Positions 36,233-43,842 of a DNA stretch of 64,000 nucleotides are shown here, piece by piece. The notes beneath the pieces are model-generated. The model was not told the origin of the DNA. It ran no database searches and saw only the letters and a list, made by a program, of their open reading frames with translations. The stretch is from JASHVB01 sp035535035 (GTDB lineage: Bacteria; Pseudomonadota; Alphaproteobacteria; Acetobacterales; Acetobacteraceae): contig DATLQW010000125.1 in NCBI GenBank assembly GCA_035535035.1, positions 1-64,000 of the forward strand, written 5' to 3'. The stretch's first letter is position 1. Each line of letters begins with the position of its first letter. The translations under genes and the position numbers were made by a program.

Positions 36233-37288
36233 TCATTCCTCCGCGGCCAGCCGCGCGGCCTGGTCCTCGGCGGTCAGTGCATCGATGAACTCGTCCAGCT
36301 CGCCGGCCATCACCCGATCGATCTTGTACAGCGTCAGGTTGATCCGATGATCCGTCACCCGCCCCTGCGGGAAATTGTAGGTCCGAATCCGCTCCGACCG
36401 GTCCCCGGTCCCCACCTGCGCCTTGCGGTCCGCCGCCCGCGTCGCATGCAGCGACGCCCGCTGCTGCTCATACAGCCTCGCCCGCAGGATCTTCATCGCC
36501 TTGGCGCGGTTCTTGTGCTGGCTCTTCTCCTCCTGCATCGCCACCACGATGCCGGACGGCAGATGCGTGATGCGCACCGCGCTTTCCGTCTTGTTGACGT
36601 GCTGCCCCCCGGCCCCCGACGCGCGATACACGTCGATGCGCAGATCGCCCTCATCGACCTGCACATCGACCTCCTCCGCCTCCGGCAGCACGGCGACGGT
36701 CACGGTGGAGGTGTGGATGCGCCCCTGGCTTTCCGTCGTCGGCACGCGCTGCACGCGATGCACGCCGGATTCGTATTTCAGCCGGGCGAACACGCCGCGG
36801 CCGTTCACCTCGGCGATGCCTTCCTTCAGGCCGCCCAGCTCGGTGTCGGTGTATTCCATGATCTCGAACCGCCAGCCGCGGGCTTCGGCATAGCGCTGGT
36901 ACATGCCGAACAGCGTGGTGGCGAACAGCGCCGCCTCGTCGCCGCCGGCGGCGGGGCGCACCTCCAGGATGGCGGCGCGCTCATCGGCCGCGTCCCTCGG
37001 CAGCAGCGCCAGGCGAATCTCGTGCTGCAGCCCGGGAATCTGCTCCTTCAGGTCGCGCAGCTCGGTCTCCGCCAACTCGTGCAGCTCCGGATCGGCGAGC
37101 AGGGTTTCCGCCTCTGCCTGGGCGCGCTCGGCGGCACGCAGCTCGCCGACGCGCACCACCAGCGGTTCGATTTCGGCGAGTTCCTTCGACGCCCGCACAT
37201 AGGCGTCGCCGGACATTCCCTCCCCCAGCATCGCCCGCAGTTCCTCGGCGCGCGCCGTGATGCGGTCCAGCCTGCCGGCGAAATTCAT
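36233..37288 (-). CDS. prfA: Peptide chain release factor 1
   Basis: RF1 recognises UAA and UAG and triggers peptide release. The 351-aa protein has the tripeptide anticodon PTT (183-185, in RVPTTESQGR), which follows the RF1 PxT pattern and not the RF2 SPF pattern. The catalytic GGQ is at 227-229 in SGAGGQHVNKTESAVR. The N-terminal helical domain is complete. Its ATG overlaps the hisS stop by 3 nt (ATGA), so translation is coupled to hisS, and prmC follows. This hisS-prfA-prmC-DUF4167 order is a compact translation cluster. Confidence 0.97.
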   Translation of the reverse strand: MNFAGRLDRITARAEELRAMLGEGMSGDAYVRASKELAEIEPLVVRVGELRAAERAQAEAETLLADPELHELAETELRDLKEQIPGLQHEIRLALLPRDAADERAAILEVRPAAGGDEAALFATTLFGMYQRYAEARGWRFEIMEYTDTELGGLKEGIAEVNGRGVFARLKYESGVHRVQRVPTTESQGRIHTSTVTVAVLPEAEEVDVQVDEGDLRIDVYRASGAGGQHVNKTESAVRITHLPSGIVVAMQEEKSQHKNRAKAMKILRARLYEQQRASLHATRAADRKAQVGTGDRSERIRTYNFPQGRVTDHRINLTLYKIDRVMAGELDEFIDALTAEDQAARLAAEE

Positions 37289-38565
37289 CGCAGATGCGCG
37301 GCGATATCCGCCAACGCCACCGCCTTCTGCTCTCCCGTCGCCAGATTCTTCACCTGCGCGACGCCCTGCGCCAGGTCGTCCTCGCCCAGGATCACCGCGG
37401 CGCGGGCGCCGATGCGATTGGCCCGCTCCATCCGTCGCCGCACATTGCCGCGATACGCCATCTCGGCGCGCAGCCCGGCGGCCCGCAACGCTTGCAGGAT
37501 GCCGAGCGCCGCCATTTCCGCCGCCTCGCCGATCGGCACCACCGCGACCGGGGCCGGCGCCTTGGGCGGATGGTCCAGCAGCATCGCGAGGCGCTCGATG
37601 CCGGCCGCCCAGCCCACCGCCGGAGTGGGCGGGCCGCCCATCTCCTGCACCAGCCCATCGTACCGCCCGCCCGCCATCACCGTGCCCTGCGCGCCCAGTC
37701 TGCCGGTGACGAACTCGAACGCGGTGTGGCCATAGTAGTCGAGGCCGCGCACGATGCGGGGATTTTCCCGGTACGGCACGCCGAAGCGGTCCAGCCAGGT
37801 GCGCACGCTGGCGTAGAACGCCGCCGCCGCCGCCGTCAGGTGGCCGGCGATCACCGGCGCGTTGGCGACGATGCGCCGGTCGGCCTCGTCCTTGCTGTCC
37901 AGGATGCGCAGCGGGTTGCGGTCCAGCCGCGCCAGGCTGTCCTCCGACAGCGCCGCCTGGTGCTGGGTGAAATACCCCACCAGAGCGTCGCGGTAGGCGG
38001 CGCGGCTGTCCTTGTCGCCCAGCGTGTTGATCTCCAGCACCGTCTCGCCGGCGACGCCCAGCGCCTGGAGGATGGCCCAGCCACAGGCGATCACCTCGGC
38101 GTCGGCGAGCGGTTCGGACGGGCCGATCAGCTCGATGTCGATCTGGTGGAACTGGCGGAAGCGGCCCTTCTGCGGGCGCTCGTAGCGGAACATCGGGCCG
38201 GCGAAGAAGACCTTTTGCGGCAGCGACTGGGTGAGACCGTTGGTCACCAGGGCGCGGCAGACGCCGGCGGTGGCTTCCGGGCGGAGGGTGAGGCTGTCGC
38301 CGCCGCGGTCGTCGAAGGTGTACATCTCCTTGGTGACGACGTCGGAGGTCTCCCCCAACGTGCGGGAGAAAACGCGCGTGTCCTCGAAGATGGGCGTGGT
38401 CCATTCGTCGAAGCCGTAGGTCGCGGCGATGCGGCGGGCGGTGTCCACCACATGGTTGTGGCGGCGCTGCTCCTCGCCAATCAGGTCGTGGGTGCCGCGG
38501 GGGGGCTGCAGCTTGCCGCCGTCGGGCTGTCGCGGCGAATTGTCATCAAGTGTAATGGTTGCCAT
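37285..38565 (-). CDS. hisS: Histidyl-tRNA synthetase
   Basis: HisRS charges tRNA-His. The 426-aa class II synthetase shows motif 1 around RIAATYGFDEWTTPIFEDT, motif 2 in FRYERPQKGRFRQFHQIDIE and the histidine signature RGLDYYGHTAFEF. Motif 3 is in VGWAAGIERLAMLL, and a C-terminal anticodon-binding domain follows. ATG 38565 has GAGG about 5 nt upstream; the longer frame from 38652 lacks support. A 158-nt copy of its 5' part (38352-38509) is present at 39331-39489. Confidence 0.96.
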   Translation of the reverse strand: MATITLDDNSPRQPDGGKLQPPRGTHDLIGEEQRRHNHVVDTARRIAATYGFDEWTTPIFEDTRVFSRTLGETSDVVTKEMYTFDDRGGDSLTLRPEATAGVCRALVTNGLTQSLPQKVFFAGPMFRYERPQKGRFRQFHQIDIELIGPSEPLADAEVIACGWAILQALGVAGETVLEINTLGDKDSRAAYRDALVGYFTQHQAALSEDSLARLDRNPLRILDSKDEADRRIVANAPVIAGHLTAAAAAFYASVRTWLDRFGVPYRENPRIVRGLDYYGHTAFEFVTGRLGAQGTVMAGGRYDGLVQEMGGPPTPAVGWAAGIERLAMLLDHPPKAPAPVAVVPIGEAAEMAALGILQALRAAGLRAEMAYRGNVRRRMERANRIGARAAVILGEDDLAQGVAQVKNLATGEQKAVALADIAAHLR

Positions 38566-38653
38566 TTCGACCTCTGGCGTTTTTGCTCTGGTCCCGGCAT
38601 GGCGCACTTGGCCCGCCACCGACGCTACCGGCCGCGCCTGTCCGATGACCAAC

Positions 38654-39007
38654 TTACTGGCCGGACCGTGCCTTCACCCAATTGCCCAGCGCGAACAGAA
38701 TGCTGCGGTCCAGCGGATCACTGACACGGCGCATCGCATCAAGCCGTTCCGCCATCACCACCGCCAACTCCCGGCCCGACCGTCTGGCCGCCAGTATATG
38801 GGGCAGGGCATACGGATCGCATACCCACACGCCGTATTCTTCGTCAGTCAGCCCGAGGTATTCATGGAGCGGCATGTCCTTCGCCCACGGCTCCAGGTCG
38901 GCGTGCCAGCGCCCAACGAAATCATCGATTTCGTCGGCCGTGACCTTGCCGCTGCAGAACAACTCGAAAAAGGCCGGGGCTCTGGCGGCAGCCTGAACGC
39001 TAGACAT
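38654..39007 (-). CDS. Putative immunity/antitoxin protein, copy A (117 aa)
   Basis: I do not recognise a named family. The 117-aa acidic protein contains FFELFCSGKVTADEIDDFVG, then RWH and PLHEYLGLTDEEYGVW, with ALPHILAARRSG and a C-terminal ALGNWV. It is 48 percent identical (56 of 117 residues, ungapped, counted by eye) to the protein at 41929-42282. Its ATG overlaps by 8 nt the end of the colicin E3-like frame at 39000-39146, so it is the second gene of a coupled pair. Position after a ribotoxin domain, small size and acidity point to an immunity protein or antitoxin; that is inference. It lies 88 nt from hisS on the same strand. Confidence 0.6.
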   Translation of the reverse strand: MSSVQAAARAPAFFELFCSGKVTADEIDDFVGRWHADLEPWAKDMPLHEYLGLTDEEYGVWVCDPYALPHILAARRSGRELAVVMAERLDAMRRVSDPLDRSILFALGNWVKARSGQ

Positions 39008-39146
39008 CGATCCATCTCCCTCGGACAGGCCCTCTTATCCTCACTCCGGTGACGGAATCCAATACGGCGATGTGCCGTCCTCTGGTATCGAACGCCTCGA
39101 TCTCGCCGTGCAGGCCGTCCCGGGTGAGAAGATGCTTGCCGTCCAC
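39000..39146 (-). CDS. Colicin E3-type rRNase (cytotoxic domain) mini-ORF
   Basis: The frame from GTG 39146 encodes 48 residues; the same frame is open from 39182 and adds GARRWRT before it. It reads DGKHLLTRDGLHGEIEAFD, then TRGRHIAVLDSVTG and RIRGPVRGRWIDV. This aligns with the catalytic domain of colicin E3 (the part around YEWDSQHGELE, GQHLGSFDPKTG and KGPDPKRNI), which cleaves 16S rRNA near A1493. The E3 active-site Asp, His and Glu (D-x-x-H-G-E-x-E) and the late Arg are all present. No translocation or receptor domain is attached and no ATG is available, so it may be a stand-alone toxin or the tail of a truncated one. Its TAG overlaps the start of the 117-aa gene. Confidence 0.6.
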   Translation of the reverse strand: MDGKHLLTRDGLHGEIEAFDTRGRHIAVLDSVTGVRIRGPVRGRWIDV

Positions 39147-39330
39147 CGTGCGCCAGCGGCGGGCACCGTAAATGAACCCAGGTACTCACATTCGTTCAGG
39201 AAGGACGGTCGGGGAATTGGCTGGCGGCCCAATGGTCTCACTCCGGCCCGGCGGCCGCTGGCGTTCCAGGCAGCCGGGGACGAAGGATGATCGGGTACGA
39301 CCATGAACAATTCACTCATAGCCGTGGCTG

Positions 39331-39489
39331 TCCCCAACGTGCGGGAGAACACGCTTGTGTCCTCGAACCCGGGGGTGGTCCATTCGTCGAAGCCATAGGT
39401 CGCGGCGATGCGGCGGGCGGTGTCCACCACATGGGTGTGGCGGCGCTGGTCCTCGCCAATGAGATCGTGGGTGCCGCGGGGGGGGCTGG
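39331..39489 (-). pseudogene. Partial duplicate of hisS (5' region)
   Basis: This 158-nt block matches hisS 38352-38509 at about 92 percent by eye (12 differences). Read on the minus strand it still encodes PPRGTHDLIGEDQRRHTHVV and the segment RRIAATYGFDEWTTPGFEDT up to SRTLG. Both edges are sharp. It has no start of its own and no remainder of the synthetase, so it is a non-functional fragment, probably left by a recombination or gene-conversion event that involved the neighbouring islet. Confidence 0.9.
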
Positions 39490-40169
39490 AGGTCGCTTGC
39501 CACGTGGGTTGCTGCTTCGCTCTTCGGGGAGTCCGGAAAGTAGCTTTTTGCCCTACAGAAGCAAGGAGGCGCGGCACGGCCGGCCCACGCTGCACGAGGC
39601 CCCCCTCCCGGGCGCTTGATCCGGGGGCATTGCGCTGATCCGCTCGCACCGCTGTCGTGTGACGTGGTCGTAACCGCGTATCACGCCGATCGCTGCAAGG
39701 AACGCCGGCTGTTGCGTGGGTCAGTTTGAATGGGTGCAAAGCGTCGGATGCGGCGGTCCACACCAGTGGACACTGCTGCCGCCGCTTTGGGTGGAAGGGA
39801 AGCGGACACTCGACGGGGCACGGTTCGTGACCCCCAGTCCGCTTGCGGCGTGGAATAGTCCGGAGATCGATCCATTGCCGGGCAGCTCGCGGCAGCCAAC
39901 AGGATCAACGGCTTGGCTGTGCCGGAATCTTGTCCGGAAACGGCTCGCCGAAGGCGGCCCCCCTGCCCGAAAGCGCCCCGTTCTCGGGACGCCCCAACTT
40001 GTCTTAGGGAATTATGCGGCACCCCCGCCGCGCGGAGACGCCCTTCCTAGCGTGCGGAAATTGCCACCGAGGCCCGTCTGTTCACGTTAACGTGAACATG
40101 CGGAGGCTAGACACGCCAGTATCACGCGGTATTTAGCGTCATCACGCCGCAATCACGCGGCGCAGACAC
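39490..40169. other. Gene-poor stretch with IS-like end and operator-like repeats
   Basis: No gene is supported between the hisS fragment and the DndB-like gene. It holds GTGGGTCAGTTTGA at 39716-39729, whose reverse complement occurs near 41700-41713. It also has a perfect palindrome at 40080-40097 and copies of ATCACGC(G/C)G at 39680, 40121, 40141 and 40152. Short frames on both strands here do not look coding. Confidence 0.6.
40080..40097. promoter_or_regulatory. Perfect 18-bp palindrome (operator candidate)
   Basis: GTTCACGTTAACGTGAAC is its own reverse complement over 18 bp and lies 73 nt before the GTG of the DndB-like gene. Three ATCACGC(G/C)G repeats follow at 40121, 40141 and 40152. 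The arrangement suggests binding of a dimeric repressor that controls this gene. No adjacent regulator gene is present. Confidence 0.6.
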
Positions 40170-41552
40170 GTGAAAACCAAGTTAATGCCCTCCCTGACCT
40201 GCTACGTCATTCCGAAAGAGGATGACCTTCCTCCCCACCTCCGCGACCGTAATCCATTCCGCGTCGCGAAAGTTGATGTTCTGTTCCGGCGTCCTCGCAC
40301 CGAAGCGATCGCCTGCGACGGACGCTTGCTGATGGCTGGTGCGATCGAGTTCCAGACCCAGATCACGCCAGGCCAATTGACCGACATCTGTGACCCGTTC
40401 GAAATCTATACGCCGGACCTCACACAGACGACGCGATTCCGATCTGTCTACGACCCCGAAATTCAGCGCGGCGAGAAGGAGGTCAAGGGCGGGCACAGAG
40501 TGCCCTATCTCAATGACTCCAACATCGAGAGCATGGTGGAGGACATTCGGGTGAACCAGTTCGAATGCCCGCAGCTCATGTGGAACCTGCGCGCCGGTGA
40601 GGTTCTCTGGGCGTATGTGGAGGAGCGTCGCGAGCTGATAATCTATCAGGGCGTGGCGACCCGTCCCGACACCAATCATCGGCACCACGCTATCATCAAA
40701 ATGCACTTGATCTACCGGAAATGGGTGGAAGAAACCGACTCGCAGGAGATGGAGGACTACAATCCGGTGCGCCCTTACTCGCTCACCATCTCGACTGACG
40801 ATTTCGAGGGCGAGGCGCATCGGTTCTTCGTTCTGAACTCGAAGGGCTGGAAGGTCCCGTCGAGCAAGGCCTATTATATCGAGTCTCGCACCAATTCACC
40901 TCACGCCAAGACCAGGCTGACCCGCCAACTCATGGACGAATGCGGCGTGCTTGGCGCGAAGAATGTCGAGATCGTCCAAGGAACGCTGTCGAAGAACAGT
41001 GCCAAGATGGTTCTGTTCTACACGCTGGTGCGCGGCATCGAAGCCGCCTTCCCCGCTCTTCCAGACGATGACAGCGAGCAGTGGGCCGAGCTGCGGCGCT
41101 ACTTGATCGACTTCGTGGCGGAGCTGGGGAAAGTCAGACCCAACGAGATTGCACTTCTCAGCGTCCAGCGGCGCCAGGAAGTGCGGATGCGCAGTGTAGC
41201 TGACCAGGGGGTTTTCTGGATTAGCTATCTTCGTCTGGCTGCGTGGCTGCGCGAGCACGCGTCCGATAGCTGGCGGGCAGGTCTCGCCGCGCTCGGCGAG
41301 ACCTATCGTCACGAGGTGACGAACTCGGACACTGGCGAGACGAAGGCGATTTACACGGGCGACCTGATGAACCGAGAGAACCCGCTCTGGCGGACGCGGG
41401 GCATCGTGGCTGCCACCGAAAAGCCCGGTATCTATCGTATAATCTCAAACCGACACGCGCAGGAACAGGCATTCGTCACCCTGCGGAGCTTGGTGCAACG
41501 CAAACTCACCAGCTTGCCGACTGCTGCCGCAGCCTCAGCACCTTTACCCTGA
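40170..41552 (+). CDS. DndB/DGQHR-like protein (orphan)
   Basis: This 460-aa protein resembles the DndB/DGQHR superfamily, whose members regulate DNA phosphorothioation genes or occur in defence islands. The key segment is GVATRPDTNHRHHAIIKM, in the place of the DGQHR motif, preceded by IESMVEDIRVNQFECPQL and followed by RFFVLNSKGWKVPSSKA, a typical order. The C-terminal half (about 250-460) is helical and not recognised. GTG 40170 gives the longest form; ATG 40185 is an alternative and neither has a clear ribosome site. No dndCDE or dptFGH genes are present. Its base composition is less extreme than its neighbours, which fits acquisition by transfer. Confidence 0.5.
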   Translation: MKTKLMPSLTCYVIPKEDDLPPHLRDRNPFRVAKVDVLFRRPRTEAIACDGRLLMAGAIEFQTQITPGQLTDICDPFEIYTPDLTQTTRFRSVYDPEIQRGEKEVKGGHRVPYLNDSNIESMVEDIRVNQFECPQLMWNLRAGEVLWAYVEERRELIIYQGVATRPDTNHRHHAIIKMHLIYRKWVEETDSQEMEDYNPVRPYSLTISTDDFEGEAHRFFVLNSKGWKVPSSKAYYIESRTNSPHAKTRLTRQLMDECGVLGAKNVEIVQGTLSKNSAKMVLFYTLVRGIEAAFPALPDDDSEQWAELRRYLIDFVAELGKVRPNEIALLSVQRRQEVRMRSVADQGVFWISYLRLAAWLREHASDSWRAGLAALGETYRHEVTNSDTGETKAIYTGDLMNRENPLWRTRGIVAATEKPGIYRIISNRHAQEQAFVTLRSLVQRKLTSLPTAAAASAPLP

Positions 41553-41928
41553 CAACCAGCGCCTCCCGGCTTACCCTGGCCGGGAGGTGCTGTCATTCCG
41601 AAAGCGCACGGCTGAGCAATAGACCTTCCGTTCCAGACCAAATGCGGCGGTTCAGACGGAGCGGCCCGGCTCCCGCTGATTCGGGTCAGCACGTGACAGT
41701 CAAACTGACCCACTACCGCCGGCTGTTGCGTGGTGCAGAAGATCGGTCTTTGGCGGAGCGAGGACTGCACCCGCGGGCCACCACCAAGCCGGAAGCATAC
41801 AGAAGCACGATCTGGTCGGCCGCGACCCGACCGTGGCCGCAAAGCTCGACAAAGATCAGCGCCTTTTGTCGCACATCAGACATGCATGCGCCTCCGCCAC
41901 GTCGATCACCGGAAAGCCGCCTACCCGA
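41553..41928. other. Intergenic region with IS-end-like sequence
   Basis: No gene is supported. At about 41680-41720 the sequence CGGGTCAGCACGTGACAGTC and the following AAACTGACCCACTACCG resemble a transposon end; a diverged relative lies at 51653-51690 and the inverted complement of its core at 39716-39729. The 16-mer GCCGGCTGTTGCGTGG also occurs both here and near 39705, in the same orientation. Confidence 0.45.
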
Positions 41929-42282
41929 TCACGCAACTCCCTGGGCCGCCAACCAGTTCCCAAGCAGAACGATCGTGGTTGCATCCTCCGGCCGGTTGGC
42001 GGCTTTCAGTTCCCGCAGCCTCGCCGCCATAAGTCCGGCCAACGGACGCTGCGATTCCCGGGCAGCCAGAACCTGAGGCAATGCCTCTGCATCGTATGGC
42101 AGGACCTCATATTCCTCCCGCGTCGGACCGAAATAGTCATGCAGCGGCAGGTCGCCGGCCCCAGGCTCCGGATTGTAATGCCAACGTCTCACGAAATCTT
42201 CGATCCCCTCCGCGGTCGCCTCGCCGCGACGATAGAGGTCAAAGAACGACGGCGCTCTGGCCTTGGTACTGGCGGCGGACAT
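41929..42282 (-). CDS. Putative immunity/antitoxin protein, copy B (117 aa)
   Basis: This 117-aa paralogue of 38654-39007 keeps the same landmarks: FFDLYRRGEATAEGIEDFV, RWH, LPLHDYFGPTREEYEV, ALPQVLAARES and LLGNWL. The two have identical length and align without gaps. Its start codon overlaps the residues IDV of a decayed toxin frame exactly as in copy A, but here the toxin frame runs on past the start and lacks the catalytic motif. Retention of the small protein beside a dead toxin is what an antitoxin or immunity gene would be expected to show. Function is inferred. Confidence 0.6.
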   Translation of the reverse strand: MSAASTKARAPSFFDLYRRGEATAEGIEDFVRRWHYNPEPGAGDLPLHDYFGPTREEYEVLPYDAEALPQVLAARESQRPLAGLMAARLRELKAANRPEDATTIVLLGNWLAAQGVA

Positions 42283-42420
42283 CTATCGACCTCCCGCGCA
42301 CCGCATCCTTGATCCATCGCCCGGTAAGGGCATCCATCCGACCCTGACCTGACCGTCGCAGGTCAGGTCGCCGGTTCGGTATGTCGATGCCCGTCAGGCG
42401 CGGCCGGCCAATGGCAACCG
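42283..42420 (-). pseudogene. Decayed tail of a second colicin E3-like toxin
   Basis: On the minus strand this region encodes GRMDALTGRWIKDAVRGRSIDV just before and across the start of copy B. It parallels AVLDSVTGVRIRGPVRGRWIDV of the intact-looking domain at 39000-39146. Upstream of it the D-x-x-H-G-E-x-E catalytic motif cannot be found in any frame. It is therefore a remnant, and the identification depends on the conserved tail and gene order. Confidence 0.45.
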
Positions 42421-42605
42421 CTGGCAGGCGCCACGGTCCCGCCACGTGGTGCAACGCCGGACCGCATCCGTGAAACCCGCGCCGCGCCACGATCGGCACC
42501 TCATTGCGCCGCTCGCCGGTTCCTCCCCGCGCCGCCGGCGACAGCCGAACGTCGCCGCCGCGCGAGTTCCAAACAAGCACCCGCATGGCGGCAGATAGGA
42601 ATTTT

Positions 42606-42650
42606 CACCACGAAGACGCAAACAAGGCTCCGCTTGGCGCCTTCGTGGTA
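42606..42650. repeat. CACGAAG inverted repeat
   Basis: CCACGAAG at 42608-42615 and CTTCGTGG at 42641-42648 form a hairpin with an AAGGC/GCC interior. It belongs to the same loose class of intergenic palindromes as the CACGGAG element at 53631-53741. It may end thiolase transcription. Confidence 0.5.
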
Positions 42651-42692
42651 AGCCGTCGTGCGGACCGTCCGGCCTCCCCATCCTTCGCAAAC

Positions 42693-43841
42693 TCACACCG
42701 TCGCCGGCCCGCCGAGGATCACCGTCGCCTGCGCCGACAGCACGCCGCCATTGCCATGCACGATCGCCGCCTCCGCCGCGGCCACCTGGCGCGCGCCGCA
42801 TTCGCCGCGCAACTGCCGCACCGCCTCGATCAGCAGGAACAGCCCGTACATCCCGGGATGGCAATACGACAGCCCGCCGCCATTGGTGTTCACCGCGAGG
42901 TCGCCCGTCGGCCCGATCCGCCCGTCTTCCACGAACCGCCCGCCCTCGCCCTTCGGACAGAAGCCGAGGTCTTCCAGGAACAGGATCGTGTTGATGGTGA
43001 AAGCGTCGTACAGCGCCAGCACGTCGATCTCCGCCGGCGCCATGCCCGCCATCCGGTACGCCGCCGCGCCCGACAGGATCGCCCCGGTATGGGTCAGGTC
43101 CGGCATCGACGAAATCGACGCATGGGTGATCGCCTGGCCCCAGCCCAGCACCGGCACCGGCCGCTTCGCCATGTCGCGCGCGCGATCGATCCGCGTCATG
43201 ACGACGGCGCCGCCGCCGTCGGTGATCAGGCAGCAGTCGCGCACGGTGAACGGGTCGCTGACCGGCCGCGCGTTCAGCACGTCGGCGATGCTGAGCGGCT
43301 GTTTCTCCCACGCCGCCGGATTCAGCAACGCCCATTCGCGCGCCGCCACCGCCACCTCGGCCAATTGCTCGCGCGTGGTGCCGAATTCGAACATGTGGCG
43401 CGAGGCCGCCATCGCATAGGCGGAGGCCGGCAGGAACGGCCGGAACGGCGTCTCGTACGGATTGTATTCGCGCACGCTCGCCTGGCGCCGCCCCACGGTG
43501 CGCTGCGTGCTGCCATAGGCGACCACCGCGACGTTGCACAAACCGGCTTCCAGGGCGGCGTGCGCGTGCGCGACGTGGATTTCGAACGACGAGCCGCCGA
43601 CGATAGTGGAATCCGTGTAGGCGTGCGGCAGGCCGAGATACTCCACCAGCGACATCGCAGACGTGCGCGCCTGGGTGCAGGCGCAGAACACGCCGTCCAC
43701 GTCCCGCAGGTTCAGCCCGGCATCGGCCAGCGCGCGGTGGATGCCCTGCGCCATCAGGTCGATCGGACTCATCAGCGCGGCAACCGCGCCGATGTCGGAT
43801 TCCGCCGCGCCCACGATGGCGACGCTGCCCCGTGCCGCCAT
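42693..43841 (-). CDS. Thiolase-family protein (SCP2-like), Ser in place of Cys
   Basis: This 382-aa protein has the thiolase fold of the SCP2-type group: LADAGLNLRDVDGVF near the start, the nucleophile loop GGSSFEIHVAHAHAALEAG, and the C-terminal NTNGGGLSYCHPGMYG and AIVHGNGGVLS. Canonical thiolases have Cys in the first loop; here it is Ser84-Ser85, and the second catalytic Cys-x-Gly is replaced too. Such proteins, next to a DUF35 partner, include retro-aldolases and acyl-CoA enzymes that do not do Claisen condensation. Its start is 1 nt from the DUF35 stop, so the two are coupled and probably form a complex. Confidence 0.85.
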   Translation of the reverse strand: MAARGSVAIVGAAESDIGAVAALMSPIDLMAQGIHRALADAGLNLRDVDGVFCACTQARTSAMSLVEYLGLPHAYTDSTIVGGSSFEIHVAHAHAALEAGLCNVAVVAYGSTQRTVGRRQASVREYNPYETPFRPFLPASAYAMAASRHMFEFGTTREQLAEVAVAAREWALLNPAAWEKQPLSIADVLNARPVSDPFTVRDCCLITDGGGAVVMTRIDRARDMAKRPVPVLGWGQAITHASISSMPDLTHTGAILSGAAAYRMAGMAPAEIDVLALYDAFTINTILFLEDLGFCPKGEGGRFVEDGRIGPTGDLAVNTNGGGLSYCHPGMYGLFLLIEAVRQLRGECGARQVAAAEAAIVHGNGGVLSAQATVILGGPATV

Positions 43842-43842
43842 G

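Noticed and set aside
39041..39763. 240-codon frame joining the hisS fragment to downstream sequence as one fusion protein
   Set aside because: It joins unrelated pieces by chance; the catalytic E3-like domain is in a different frame.
39716..40090. 124-codon plus-strand frame in the islet
   Set aside because: It begins inside the IS-like end and shows no coding bias, motif or ribosome site.
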